Under the pieces are notes generated by a model that was not told the DNA's origin, ran no database searches, and saw only the letters and a list, made by a program, of their open reading frames with translations. Positions 39,001-52,000 of a stretch of 64,000 nt of DNA are shown here, piece after piece. Positions within the stretch are counted from its first letter, which is position 1; every line of letters starts with the position of its first letter. Made by a program: the position numbers and the translations under genes. Source of the stretch: Antedon mediterranea (taxonomy: Eukaryota; Echinodermata; Crinoidea; Comatulida; Antedonidae); contig NC_092677.1 of assembly GCF_964355755.1 (NCBI RefSeq), positions 27,002,101 to 27,066,100 on the forward strand. The letters run 5' to 3'.

Positions 39001-42000
39001 TACACTGTTTTTATCGAATGTATTATTTTGGAGGCCTAAAAGAAAATTCATCGTGCAAGAGGTCAGAAAAAAATAATTATAAAGTATCGACTTGACCAAG
39101 CTGGACTAGACATAAATATATTGACCGAGCTGGACTAGACAGAAATATAAGCGGTTCTTAAAATATAAGCTTTAAACGGAAAGTAAATTACCAATTTGAA
39201 AACAAAGTTTCAACATAAAAACAACACAAAAAAACAAACATCACGCTTGTTGATTTCTCTGAATTGTGGCACTGTGAAGAAAGGAAAATTGCTCGGTGAA
39301 CCATCAAAGGGTATTTTTATCAGGAACTTTTACGATAAAGTACTCATGTGTCGCAATACTAAAACGCGATGCAGATCTGATAAAAGATGTACTTTATACC
39401 ATGCACTTTACATGACTGTGAGCAAGCAAACATACTAAAATACCTCAAGTCAACATCAAACAAGTCAAGAATTCTATTGGTTGTATGATTGTGTACATCT
39501 AACAAGAGAATGGAAAATGGAACAAAAAAACAACCCAAATGCTTTTGCCTTTTTAGAAACCATTTTGAATATTGTCACGAACTCCTCTCACGTATGTTTC
39601 CGAGCGGTTGAAAATACTTTAGGAACTCCCTTGTGACATAAAAGTATACACACAAAATCCACAAAGTTGTAAAATAACTCAAAAACAAAGCTTTAATTTC
39701 AATCAACTTCAACTTTTAACAATCCAGTAAGCACTTTAAACAACAGCTTCACAATAACTTTACAATATAACATCCAACCTCTAATCCAACCTCTAATCCA
39801 ACCTCTAATCCAACCTCTAATCCAACAACCTTACAATAGTTTACATCCCTTTATATACAAGATGCTCCTATCCTTCTAGATCATTCTTTATACTTCTCAT
39901 TATTACATGATTACAGTTTCTATTAATAGCACTTCTGGAATGTTCTTGATTGTTCTTATTAATTATATATGGTTTCTTAAATCAAAACATCTTATTCTAG
40001 AATGTTCATGTAAATACTATGTTACTCTATATGTTAGGGAATGGTAATTTATTACAATATCTATAATTAATTCCTTTTTATTATTTTATCACAGTTTATT
40101 ACTTTCATCTTTCTTACAACAAAACTAACTTTTAACAAATATTTCAAACAAACATGTTCAAAAGTGAAGTTTCTAAATTATTCATCAGGAGCGGATTTAG
40201 GCGGGGGATAAACAGGCGCAAAATTTAACAGCCATGTCTTTTTAAAATAAAATGTTATTTTCTGCAACCCGACAGATCGTTTTTATCATTTATGAAATAT
40301 TTATCCCCCTCCCCGCTAATCTATAATTCTGGATCCGCCCCTAATCATATAAAATAAAATATTTTTAATTTTGGTAAAAACAATTTTCTTTGTACAACCA
40401 CCAGTTAAGTATGCTTTTTAATTAGACTAATACTTTAATAAGTGTTCTATCATCTGGCAACAAACAACAGAAAGCACAACAAGAGGAAGACAGACAAGAG
40501 CACTTTGTCAAATTAAATTTCCTACAATAAACCAACCTTAGCCAGTACTTCCTCTCTTGGTAACTTCCTCTGATCTTTCTCCAAAATACCAATCAAACAC
40601 CAACATCATTGTGTTGCATGCTTAAGCAACAACTTAATACATTTCAGTTATTCTCATTAAACTAAAGAAGTTCAAATATCGTCAAGGGGTTAAAAGTCCA
40701 TGTTAAGTAATTGACATGAAAATGACTGACACTGTTTAAAAAACTATCATTACTATTATCTATTTTAAGAGTTTATTTCTATTTGTACTTTTATTGTTTT
40801 ATTAATTTGCTAATTAATTAGATATCTGTAGTATAGGGTAATGCGTTTAAGAGCTTCGGCTCATTGCATACCCGTTTTGTATCAAATACGTAAAAGGAAA
40901 AAACCTGTGGTACGTATAAGTACCGCGAATGATGATGATGATGAAAAATGGCCAAGTATCAAATTTTTTTTTTGCTCAATATAAAAAACAAACCAAAGTG
41001 TTTGATATTTTTTACCAGAAATATATATTTCACAGTTTAATTAAAAGTCAGACACTGAATGACCCGAGTGTCTTTGATCAAATTTTTTTTCCCAAATGAA
41101 AAATAGATCGTTCTCCTGAGAGGAAAAAGACAAACGTTGATAATTTAATGACTTGTCAAGGAGAAGATGGACCAGGGAAAATTACTTTGTAGAAGGAGAG
41201 GGGAAAAAAGACACAAAAACACAAAGTAAACTTGTTCTACTATACTTAAAGTCACTAAACCAATTTTTTTTCAAGTAAACTGTGCAATATGTAGGACCGG
41301 AGTACAGTAAGTAACAAGCTGTTCTAAAAACTATTTATCTTCTCAAAATATTTGTTCTTTTATTACAAATAATAACAAAAAAGGTAAAGCTTTATGAGAT
41401 TTTTGCAAAATAATCTGTGTCCCGATAATTATTATCATCCAACATTATTGAAAGTTAATAATTATTAAGAAAGTTATCGCCATATAATAATAGTCAAGTT
41501 AAATAAATTATTATTAATTACACACATTACTAACAAAATGGTATCGAGAATAAAATGCTGGTCTAAAAAAACAAGACACCGTTACCAGTAGCATGAGCAG
41601 ATACAGAAAACTACAGATTGTATTAACAATGCATTGCAAATAACTATTAATAAGCATTTTTCATCTGGCCTTGAGAGTTTACAAAACACGTTCTTTTTCT
41701 TTTAGTTATTTTCATGAAGAGCATTTTGAATAAAATTCATAACTTTTTCTGGTTGAGTGAATCTTTTGGTATTTTTTTGTTTCCCCAAGAGGGAATATTT
41801 CACCATCTTTCTTGTACTGATAACCTTGCGCCTACCTTTTGTGTTTTTAACGATGAGATCGACAGGAAATCGTGTTTTAGCCGATTGGAGGACGTGTTTT
41901 AAATGGTTCCTGAAACTAATATGTACTTACAGTATTTTTCTTTGTCACCTACTTATTGTTTCCTTATAAAATGTAGTTTGTACAGGTATGACCAAACGCC

Positions 42001-45000
42001 TATCAATAGCTACATTCATTTTTATGTAGTTTAAAAATCTACTTTTATTTGGATTCTAATTTCACATTATTAATTCAATTTCATACTAAGAATGTTATAT
42101 TATTACCCTTTGCGGTTTAATCGTTTTTAATTAACAATTTGTAAAAAAATGTACAAAATATCATATTTACATACTTTATCTATTATATAGATATAAAATT
42201 GTAGGAAATTGCTTTGAGGTTTTGGGTAAATGTTCTAAGAACAAATTTCATTACATTTTTGACAAAGTGATCAAAACAATTTATTTCAAATAAATTAATC
42301 AAATGAAGTAAAATAAAGACATTTGGGAAAAAATGATTCAATTTGTTTGTAAATTACGAACAACTCGCATCTTTAATTTTGACACTGTCCCAATCTTAAA
42401 AGTTTTTTTTCCATTTTTGTATGTATTTCTTTGTTAAAAATTATATAAATAAAACATGTAATATTTTAGATGTATTATACAAAAATAAAGTTGACCATTG
42501 TTGAGCAGCGTGTTCTTCTCTCATACAATCAGACAAGCTGTCTAGACACGCATGAAAAACAAGTTACTATATCTTTACAAACCGACCAATAAGAAAGATG
42601 ATGGTGGATGTTGAACGTAGTTTGCCAACTTCAACCTCCACTGTTCATAATTGGTCCATCTCGCCGCCGCCATCAGCAGCAGCCGATGCATTTCCTATGA
42701 TCAAACATGACCTTTTCCTTTGGGTAAGCTGTATAGATGAGTTTACCAGTGGGGATGTGAGCTTTGCATCCCTCCAAATAAGGCAAGTGAGGAAGTGGGC
42801 TGACTCATGGCGGCCTACAACTGCACTCCAACTTGCTACAGCACTCATAGCTTGGAAGATGCTTTACTTTAATAACTTTAATGTAATTTGATATCAAAAT
42901 TATGTGTTAGATATTTATTATTAAGTTGCTATTAATTTTCTATAAATTGATTCTTGTTGTACTAAGATGGTTGGAAAACAAGGAGCTTCTTTTAATAAAA
43001 CTAAGTTTTATTTACACCCAAAGGCAAATTACTGAAACAAATACAATATTGTGACTGTATGTTAATGAGATTCAACACAATAAGCAGAAAAAGCTTAAAA
43101 GTCAAGTTAAACAGTCAGAAAGAATTTTTAAACTAAATGTTTAATGTGCCTATAATTTTGACTTCCAAATGTATATGAATTCTGATAATATTACAGTATT
43201 TTACTATGACATTATTGGGGCGATGAATAATACTTTTTTCCAGAACCCACTGCAATTATTTCACGCAATGTTAGCAACAGGCCACCACCAGGGTTGATTT
43301 ATTTGAGATGACTGTGCTAAACTGCTTCTCATCAGCACCAGCATCTGATAGGAGCATTGCTAATAAGCCAGAACTTTGAACTTGTATGGCCCTAACTCAT
43401 AAGTAACTCATAAGTAAATCATTTACAGTTATCACAACATGGACTATTATTTGATGGCAACATCCAATTATCATAAATCACACATCATGCACTTTTAAAA
43501 ATCATCTATTTCAAATTAATTTATCCAATACTGTGCCCATATTTTGTTGTACTAAGAAGAGCAATTTGAGTTTTGATTTTTTCTCCTCCGCCTATATTTA
43601 CCTATGGAAACAATGGATTGTCCTCAAACCACCATTTTCTCTCTTTTGATAAGTAAATGCTTTTGATACCACGACTTAGATGAAGTCAAACCAGCCTAGC
43701 ATATCCATCTTTAGACATTCTTCAATAGACTTGTATAAAAGAAATCAATGGTTTGATTGCGAGCTAATTTGCATAGGATCAGTGAGGCCTGTTAAGCTAC
43801 ACAGCACAGCTAGGGTCAAGGCATTATGTTGGTACATAGTATACAAGTATGTCTATAGAAATGGGAACAATAGGAGGTGCAATGTAAGCTTACGCCTCAT
43901 CAAAAAATACCCAGCCATGGTAACACAACCCACAAACCTCACATAGCTGATGTTTAATCATAAATACCTTTACTTTGCTGTCAGAAATGTGAAGTAGTGA
44001 AAAAATGCATATGTATAAATACATCTGTATATTATAATCATTAAAGAGTAAATTGGGGACCGATCAAGGTCATCCTATTTCTTTTTTTTTAGTATTAAAC
44101 TATTATGTGGATTATTAAGCACAAAATTAATTAAGCTATACAAATTATTTACTAAATTTAATATGAAACAAAATTGAAAAATAATTAATAAATATTGAGA
44201 TGAGCAAAAATAATATTGTTAGGATTAATTTAAGTATGAACTTTAAAAGCTAAAAATGACACACAAAGATGATGACTCATATAAGGGTACGGACAACACA
44301 GATAGTTTCAATAAGTAACAGCTTATTTTATCACATGAATACAGAATGATGTAAATTATGTTATATACATCACCAGCAGAGAACTCCATTATCGACAAAG
44401 TAAGTAAAAGCCCTCTCTAACTTAGCTTATCTACTTCCCCAGCTACAATGCTTTAGTATACGCGATAATTTTAGGTTTTCGAGGCTACCATTTCCGGATG
44501 AGATTTAACTCTAGTTGGACAACAAAATTGATAAATTTTTGAAGACAAAATGTGAAATTAATAATAGATTTAGATAATATAATATACACTGTGGATGAAA
44601 GTGAAACTGTGTTCTTTTAAACGCTTTAATTACTATCGTCAAACTAAAGTCAAAGTACCAGCAGAGATTTTACTTCGATTGTGACCGCCATCTACAACTT
44701 ACGTTTTTAGTTCTCTCATTATTGGCAAGGTTATTTAGCCTACGTAATGTGGCTTTTAAACCATCCACACTTCACTTATCACGTTAACACACAAAATAGT
44801 ACATTTACAACAGGAATAACCGGGAAATACATTCGTAAGCCTAGGCGATCTGAGTACAGTATATGTAGGCCACGAGTTTCATCGAACACTTTTTGGTCTC
44901 GACTCGGAAGAAAATCATGAGATCCGCTTCAAACAGGGACATTTTTAGTCAATAGATAACTCAAAGATGAACAGTCATTTTTAGATGCTGACTGGGTCAT

Positions 45001-45121
45001 CATTATCTTTAATTTCCAAATGAATGATGACAAACACTAATAAAGGTATTACATTACCGTACACGTGTATTAAATTGACCTTACCTGCTGCTTTATTCTG
45101 GGAACTACTGCACGATGACAT
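27043..45121 (-). CDS. RREB1: Ras-responsive element-binding protein 1, C2H2 zinc-finger factor
   Basis: Three coding exons: 45121-45085 (MSSCSSSQNKAA), 32276-31873 and 31656-27043, giving 1684 residues (human about 1690). Phases match at both introns; the first intron is 12.8 kb. RREB1 (fly hindsight/pebbled) is a nuclear DNA-binding regulator downstream of Ras/MAPK. I count 20 C2H2 fingers, nearly all in the giant last exon and clustered as in RREB1: three near the start of that exon, three more by about residue 300 of it, then pairs and triplets. The linker SLPAGFQDL with SFPRVAQKWCEENARRC and the last finger KHSLVRHQRTH closely parallel the vertebrate protein. PLDFS and VMDLS resemble CtBP-binding PxDLS motifs. 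Exon 2 is Lys/Arg then Asp/Glu-rich without fingers. Exon 1 is inferred; an in-frame ATG at 45172 would add 17 residues. Confidence 0.93.
36006..36187. repeat. 19-bp minisatellite, about 9.5 units
   Basis: Unit GGGACGGGAGAGTAGCAAG, nearly identical in all copies, with the last two units diverging. Its continuous open frames on the minus strand are a by-product of the repeat. Confidence 0.9.
36204..37513. mobile_element. Foldback element with GGAGAGC arrays
   Basis: Bounded by inverted ends CAGGGCATCA and TGATGCCCTG, with matching GGTGTG on both outer sides (36198-36203 and 37514-37519). Inner arms contain repeated GGAGAGCRATT/GCTCTCC and GGAGCGC palindromic words (36220-36300, 36440-36515, 37405-37490). 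There is no coding gene inside. A run of about 16 G lies near 37297. It appears inserted in a GGATAGTAGGGAGGTGTA tandem repeat. Confidence 0.6.
37497..37575. repeat. 18-bp tandem repeat
   Basis: Three units of GGATAGTAGGGAGGTGTA, followed by a short GA run. Similar sequence lies left of the foldback element (36181-36203). Confidence 0.7.
37744..37883. mobile_element. Palindromic MITE, copy in RREB1 intron 1
   Basis: Complete copy flanked by TA: TAAAGCTCTGTGTACACTATC at the left and GATAGTGTAGACAGAGCTTTA at the right (each end one word of the family repeat). Confidence 0.88.
39770..39830. repeat. 13-bp tandem repeat
   Basis: Units of CCAACCTCTAAT, four to five copies. Confidence 0.75.
42598..42891 (+). 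other. Unexplained open frame, 97 codons
   Basis: Open frame inside RREB1 intron 1, starting MMVDVERSLPTSTSTVHNWS, less A/T-rich than its surroundings and open also on the other strand (42848-42645, with GCCGCC before its ATG). No recognised family, no signal peptide or membrane segment, and splice sites are unclear. It could be an exon of an unknown gene, a conserved regulatory segment or chance. Confidence 0.15.
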
Positions 45122-46404
45122 GATGTTGCTCTCGTGGATGCGGCTAGCTAAAAAGGAGATTGAACGTAACATCCAACCACCGACAGCCTATACTCCGCTC
45201 ATAAATATTCATGACACGGACACAATCCGGAAAATCTCAGGTGACGCATTTAGACAGAGACTAAGTACAATTGTATTTTCAAAGAAACCTCCGTCGATGA
45301 GAACAATCCCGGAATCAAAGAAGCGGTATTTAAGCACAATAAAATGATGACGATGTCAAATTCTGTACTTAGCCTCCATTAAACGAACTAAGTAGACGCT
45401 GACTGGGATAGGCCAAATGCGTACCGGGTAACTATCCAGGGTCGTGTTCCCTGGGAGACAGGGAGACATAAATCACATGAAAAATCCATCGTTACAGTAC
45501 GTAATACTACAGTATAAATGTCATACTAAATGTTATACTATAGTATAATGTTACAATATACCATTTTGGGCTAAAAAAATATTTATGATTACAGTAATAC
45601 TAGGTTAGGCATACATTCCTCCGCCATCGCATCTTCTCCATTGTGGGCGTGTCTAGGGTGGAGGGATTTATTAATTTAATTTTTAGCTATCCTATCCCAT
45701 AGATATCCTCATCTCGGATCACCCTCATGGTGAGGGGGTTCGGGGTTGGGGTGCCATGATCACCTTGTCACTTAGATGCTATTACGTAATCATTAATGAG
45801 TAAGATCATGGAGTAACTTATTCTTTACTCCATGGTAAGATCCTGAAAATTGTGATATTTATAGTAGGCCTACGGTAACTTGCATTACCAAATGTGTAAT
45901 TCGAAAGTGTATAGGTCTATTTCTATATCAGCAACAACAATGATAAAAAAAACCATGACATTTGCGATAGAATTAATTTAATTAATTATTATATTTTCAC
46001 AACGATTTTTTTTTCTTTTTTATTTACAACAGAAACAAATTAATTTATCAAGATAACTTATTTTTAATATACCACATCCAATAATGATAATTAATAAAGA
46101 GGAAAATTATCCATGCTAATAATCAATTTTTTAAATAAAACCTAACATTTTTTTTTGTGTAAAGAAATGGTAAATCTACAAGTTTTGCCGTCGTATACAC
46201 GGCGGTCCGTATCCCTCTGAACTCAGCCGCTTTTTAAGTACGTTCTTCTTTGCCGACGACGCGCCGTTTTGTGGTATGAGCGTGCGCAGACTGTTCTGTC
46301 TCTACAGAGATGAGAAAAGCGTCTATTGGAAAACGGAAGTGGTTACTTAAAAACAAAAACGCTTTTCAGAATTGTTCTACTTTGGCCTAATTAAATACGG
46401 TAAA
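45122..46404. promoter_or_regulatory. Divergent promoter region RREB1/HSBP1
   Basis: About 1.3 kb between the inferred RREB1 first ATG (minus) and the HSBP1 ATG (plus), with a somewhat CpG-richer part at 46180-46330. No specific element, including a clear heat-shock element, was identified. Confidence 0.35.
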
Positions 46405-47329
46405 ATGTCGCATGTAAAGCAAGAACTAGTGGATTCCGAAGTAGTACCTGCCACAGCAGACCCAAAGAATGTACAAGATTTAACCCAATTTGTAAGTATA
46501 TTATTATAAAGCAAAATTTAGCTGCTAAACCTTTCGCTAATCCTAGGCCTAGCAGAGTTAAAACGAAAATGAAGTTACAGCACTTTAGTGCGATATAGTC
46601 CCGTTATTATGAACTGCCAAGTGTCACCTACATGGGCCTAGGATTTCGATCTCATTTTCTATAGTTTAGGATCTAACTTGTATTGCAGGTTATTAAACAA
46701 GTAAATAAGATCCTATTCATATTATGTTAAATTAATAATTAACAGAACTGAACTTTGTTTTCTTCTTTTTCAGGTACAGCAACTTTTACAGCAAATGCAA
46801 GACAGATTCCAAAATATGTCCGACCAAATTATTACAAGAAATATCCTTTGAAATTGATTTACTGTATTTATATATTTTTACAATATTTTAATTGATTCTA
46901 ATAAATATTATTACTGTATTAATAAACATTTATATTGTGCCAATTAAATATATAAACCACATCGCTTTCTTGTCGATGCTTTTATTGTAGAACGCAATTT
47001 ATTTATTTTTCTCTGTTCTGGGTTGACCAACTAGCATAGGTGTTTAGCACCTGTTTGGTCTTTCCGTGCCTCCTTTTATAATTGTTTTGTCTTATGTTTA
47101 TGGCAGAAATTGAATAAATAAAAAAAAAATCCTGAAATTTGATAAAATAAGCGAGTTTTCAATTTTTAAATGAATTAAAAACAGCTGGGTAATTATTTCT
47201 TGCTATATCTTTCTTTTGAATCCTTAATGAATAAAAATACTAGATGATATGGGATCCCGCATCGATTCCTTGGAAAAGAACATAGCAGACCTTATGACGC
47301 AAGCTGGAGTAGATGAACCAGAGAAATAA
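46405..47329 (+). CDS. HSBP1: Heat shock factor-binding protein 1
   Basis: Three exons: 46405-46491, 46774-46840 and 47241-47329, giving 80 residues (human 76). HSBP1 is a small trimeric coiled-coil protein that binds the trimerisation domain of HSF1 and damps the heat-shock response; it also acts in WASH complex assembly. Residues 20-78 closely match the family: [27 protein letters not shown], then [15 protein letters not shown] and [10 protein letters not shown]. The N-terminal [18 protein letters not shown] is longer than in mammals. Exons 2 and 3 can be joined in frame only through an AT-AC intron of the minor spliceosome type; no GT donor gives the expected RIDDM. A poly(A) signal lies at 47507. 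Confidence 0.95.
46841..47240 (+). other. U12-type AT-AC intron in HSBP1
   Basis: The intron starts with ATATCCTTTG, the canonical U12 AT-AC donor, and ends with AC. TCCTTAAT at 47221-47228 matches the U12 branch-site consensus, 12-15 nt before the 3' end. Length 400 bp, phase 1. Confidence 0.9.
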
Positions 47330-47506
47330 CAAGCCAATCATTTTTTCTACTACTTCAAGTTCTGTGTAATTTAATTTGTCTGTTTGTACAGAGCACTGAG
47401 TGAACAATTGTTGTGTACAGTATATTAATGTGAACATGTCATGCGTAGTTAACTATTTTGAATTGCTTGGTTTAACATGTTTTAAACAAGAGATGAGCAC
47501 TATAAA

Positions 47507-47512
47507 AATAAA
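47507..47512 (+). other. Poly(A) signal of HSBP1
   Basis: AATAAA in TATAAAAATAAAGAAC, about 180 bp after the stop. Confidence 0.65.
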
Positions 47513-47519
47513 GAACTTT

Positions 47520-49095
47520 TTTCTAAGTATTTGATATGTTTTTATAATATGTAATCATGAACATTACTTGATTGCGACTAGCTGTACAGGCACGCCTATT
47601 AGTCTAGGTTGTAGACAACAAGCAGCTTAATAAATGTGATAGTCGTTATATGGCATACCAAGCTGGAATCATCTAGTTACAAACAAAAATCAAAATGCTT
47701 ATAAAGTAATTAATCATTAATTTTTTTATTTATCACCAATTATTATTGAAATTATGATGTAAAAGAAAACAATAACTTGGGGCCACACCCTTACATTTTG
47801 AAATTATATTTTTGGGTATAGGCTAACTATTACATTTGTAACAAGAAGCCATACGTATATACGGTAAATACTTTTATGTAAATGTTTTCGAAATAAACTT
47901 AAATATGTACTGAAATTATTTAATAGACGGGGGTTTATTTATCATAAGAAAGAGCTCGTTTTTACGTTTGTTTTTTTGAATAAATATTTTGTTGTTATGA
48001 ATAATGTGTGTGTGCCTCTTTTTTTTTAAACAAATTTGCAATTATTGTGGAAGATTTTTCACTTTAAACATTTTGCTAAAGTAAAATGAGTATGACAGTA
48101 TACACAACAATGAAAACCAAAATCTAGATACAATTATAATTTGCATAGTTTTATAACACACAAGTTCACTTATAAACAAAATACTATATATTAGTTACTA
48201 TATTACTGCAAGTACAACTCACCCTAACAATCCTAGTTAAAGTACTTTTTAATTGACAAATGGCAGACCATTTGGATGGTTTGGCAGTAATCAAATATTC
48301 ATACCAAAGGAACAACACTTTTATCCGATTGTTTATAAAGATCTACAACTCTGGAAACCATATTCAATAGTGGCGTCAATTACACCCAGAAAATGAAAGC
48401 TCGGTTTTGAAAATTGTAACAATTAAACATAAACTATTGCACTATTAACAAGCCTGGTGGGATGATTTTGATAACTGATTTAAATGGGATGATGAAGTCG
48501 TGGTATTGTCCTTAATAATCATATCCTTGATTTGAATCATGTTCAATGTTAAGATATTTTTAAAAACTTATCTACCTATGGACGGTATAGTGATTATAGT
48601 CACCGATTGCCAAATAGGTTTAAATAACTAAAACAATGAGTTTTAAAAGTATCAAAATAAAAAGTTCCAACTACTTAATTTGTGTATAAAAATAAAAGAA
48701 TTAATTTAATAAGTTAATTTTCAAGGTATCAAACTTTATGGAAATAAATACATCCATAAACTGGTAGAATTATTATTTCAATTCAAACATGTGTAGCTAT
48801 GTACAATTATTTTAAATACTAAATATGGGTTAAAAAATAAAATTTAAAATCAATATTACAAATAAAAAATATATCTGCTCATTTGTATGAGCAGTAGTTG
48901 AAAGGCACATCATACTTATTAGGTTTTATCATGTTAATATAATGATATGCTAATTGATTTCAATCATACATACACATCCAATCAGAATAAAAATAACCAT
49001 CATTTCATGCTGATAATTAAAGCTGACATCACCACTCGCATCCAAACTTTCAGCAGTATCCATTTTGGCGACAGAGGGCGTTGTGTCACTTACGG
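47520..49095. other. Intergenic region and 3' UTR of the USP2-like gene
   Basis: A/T-rich sequence without a recognised gene. The right part should be 3' UTR of the minus-strand USP2-like gene. Confidence 0.4.
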
Positions 49096-52000
49096 TCATA
49101 ACCTGGCAGAATTTGTGGATTTCTGGTAGAATAGAACGTAAGCCTGGGAAGACTTAATAGTGGTATCGGACACTTCATCAACTCTGTAAAAAATTAAGTT
49201 TAATGGGTTAAATTAATTGCAGTGATTGTATACCTGCTGTTACACAAAGACAATGTATACAGCCTAACAGTCAACTCTTTCAATACCAGACTTTTCTTGA
49301 GGTCCAAAAAGTCCCCAATTCCTTTTTTCCATTAAAAGCACATTCTCAATACCAGACTTTCTGGGAAACCAGATATATTTTGCCAGCCCAAATTTGTCCG
49401 GTTTTGGGACTGTAGTAAGTATACTATTAGATGGTAGAACAAATGTAAAACAATCCACTATAATCACAGCTTCAATAATTATTAACTATCTGAATTTTGT
49501 TGTTTATTTATTGGATAAGTTTGTTAAAAACATTAACAAATAATGAAATGTAATCAAACCTAGTGTCATCATAGCAAAACCATTTATTGTGTATGGCGTG
49601 CTTAGCATGAGCAATGTAGTGACCGCCGTATGTAAATCCTGAGTGGTTAGAGGTGGCAATAAGATGGTAACTGTCTTCTTTGTCTACAAAATAAGAGAGT
49701 GGTTAGGCTTGAGGTAATTTGGTAATTCATACACATTTATTCAGTTATAACAATAAAAAATTGGGGCTCGCACTAGAAGCAAAAGCTTGTCTCACGAGGG
49801 CCCAATAATACAAAGAGGTAGCAATAAGATGTCTAGAAAATAAGAGATGTTAGGCTTAAGGTAATTGGGTAATTCATACACATTCATTCAGTTATTTGCC
49901 AATTTTTTTATAAATAATTAAATACTTACAAGTGTCACTGCAACAAAAAGGAGCCAAACTAAGATTACTGACGGGAAAATCAACAAAGTTTGAAAGTTTA
50001 GATCGCCCAGAAAAACGCTTTAAATCTGACAGAACACGTCAAGAAAAACTAAACATCATTTATATAATAAGTAACACTGTATTTAAATTCTGACAGACAA
50101 AACAAGTAAACATGATTTAAACAAAAAATAATATTGATAAAAGTCATCTCTCTAAATAAAAATATCTGGAGTTAACTATACACCTGTACATCACCGGTCA
50201 GTCCAATGGTGTATGTACAAACAACTTGATATTGTCGGTCAGGCCAATGGTGTCTGAAAAGTTAACTGGACCTTATCAGTCAGGCCAAGGGTGTCTGGAA
50301 AGTTAACTGGACAATGTCAGCCACACCGAGAGTGTCTGAAAAGTTAACTGGACATTATCAGCCAGACCAAGAGTGACTGGAAAGTTAACTGGACAATATT
50401 GTTTAGACCAAGAGTGGCCAACGAGTTAAATGTAAATTAAATTATAAATAAGGATACGAATGACAAGTATATGTGGAATTCTTTGAATGGAGAAAGACTT
50501 GAGGCATCTTCTTTTGGCTTTACATTTGCTACACACCTGAAAAAAAAAAACAATTTATCAAGTAACCAGTTAATTATATTTTGTCAAATATCTGCTCAAT
50601 AATACATTACAATACTTTGCAAAACATGCAAAGTTTAACAAAGCCAAATAAAGACTTTTATATTTATAGTTTATCACTTTATTTGGTATTGTGAATGAAC
50701 TCATAGACTTTTCTATCCATACACCTCAAGCCTACTGGAAGGGACTGGAACAGATCACATGGTAAACTCATACTTTTCTTTACAAACAAATGTTCTTGGT
50801 GCAAATGCCTGGGTTTTATCACTTCAACACCACTTTAATTTAGTAGTTTAGTTAAATAGTAAAAAACAATTAGAAAGAAAATATTTCATACCGGCCTTTC
50901 ATCACCATCTAGCACCTCTTGTTTTGTGAACTCTTTCAGGCAATCAATCAAGGTAACACTACTTATATTCTATCAAATAAAAAAAAACATTATTATAAAC
51001 TTACTTTTTTAAATTTTATATTATCTATAAGTATAAAGTTATGTCTACACTATCAAACTTTATGTGACAAAAAAATGTGATGTGCCCATATATGGACATG
51101 ATGATGTCATATCACTTACTACCATATTTGAGCATATACCATATTTGGGCACATCACACTTTTGTTGTCAAACTAGTTTGATAGTGTAGACAGAGCTTTA
51201 AACGCTGACCTAGTACATGGTCATTGAGTGCAACCCACAAACTTTACCCAATTTCATGTTCATGGTGGAGGACTAGGTAAACAGTTGTTTAAACTATGCA
51301 AGTAATACAAACATTTTGAAACTCACTCACCCGTGGGATAGGAAGCGATAAGTCCCAAAAAGGGTCAAAGGTCACAGAGCGATTGTTACACTCACTACAC
51401 TCCAGTACACTCTTGAGTTGCCCAACAAATAAGTTAGAAAAGAATGAAGACTCTCTGGCGAGGTAGATTTTCCAGGCTTTACTTGCCTTATCCTCTTCAC
51501 TAAAAACAAACAGAAAATGTTGTGCAAATTTTAAAATGAAATGCACAGACTTTTTTTTAAAAGAAGACTTGTTTTGTAATTTAGGGTCACCCTCTATAAA
51601 TAAGGTGAAATAAAAATAAATAAAGTATTTAAAAGATAGTCATTTAAAGTAACCTAAGTCATATTCATTCTAAAAACTTTTAAAAAAAACCTTCCAATAT
51701 AAGGCCAAGTAGCTTATTTCTAAAGCTCTGTCTACACTATCAAACTTTATGTGACAAAAAATATGGACATGATGATGTCATATCACTACCATATTTGGGC
51801 ATATCACTACTACATTTGGTCACATCACACCCTTTTTGTCAACTAGTTGATAGTATAGACAGAGCTTTAAGATCAATAAATGGAGGATGTAGAATTGTGG
51901 AGTGAAATAGGGGTGGGGAAGGGTGTGAATTGTGGAGTGAAATAGGGGTGGGGAGGGGTGTGAATTGTGGAGTGAAATAGGGGTGGGGAGGGGTGTGAAT

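Larger units (their letters stand above)
32277..45084 (-). other. RREB1 intron 1 (12.8 kb)
   Basis: Inferred GT-AG intron between the short first exon and exon 2. It holds the 19-bp minisatellite, a foldback element, one MITE and scattered simple repeats. Two overlapping open frames at 42598-42891 (+) and 42848-42645 (-) are the only coding-like part; neither shows a family motif. Confidence 0.6.
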
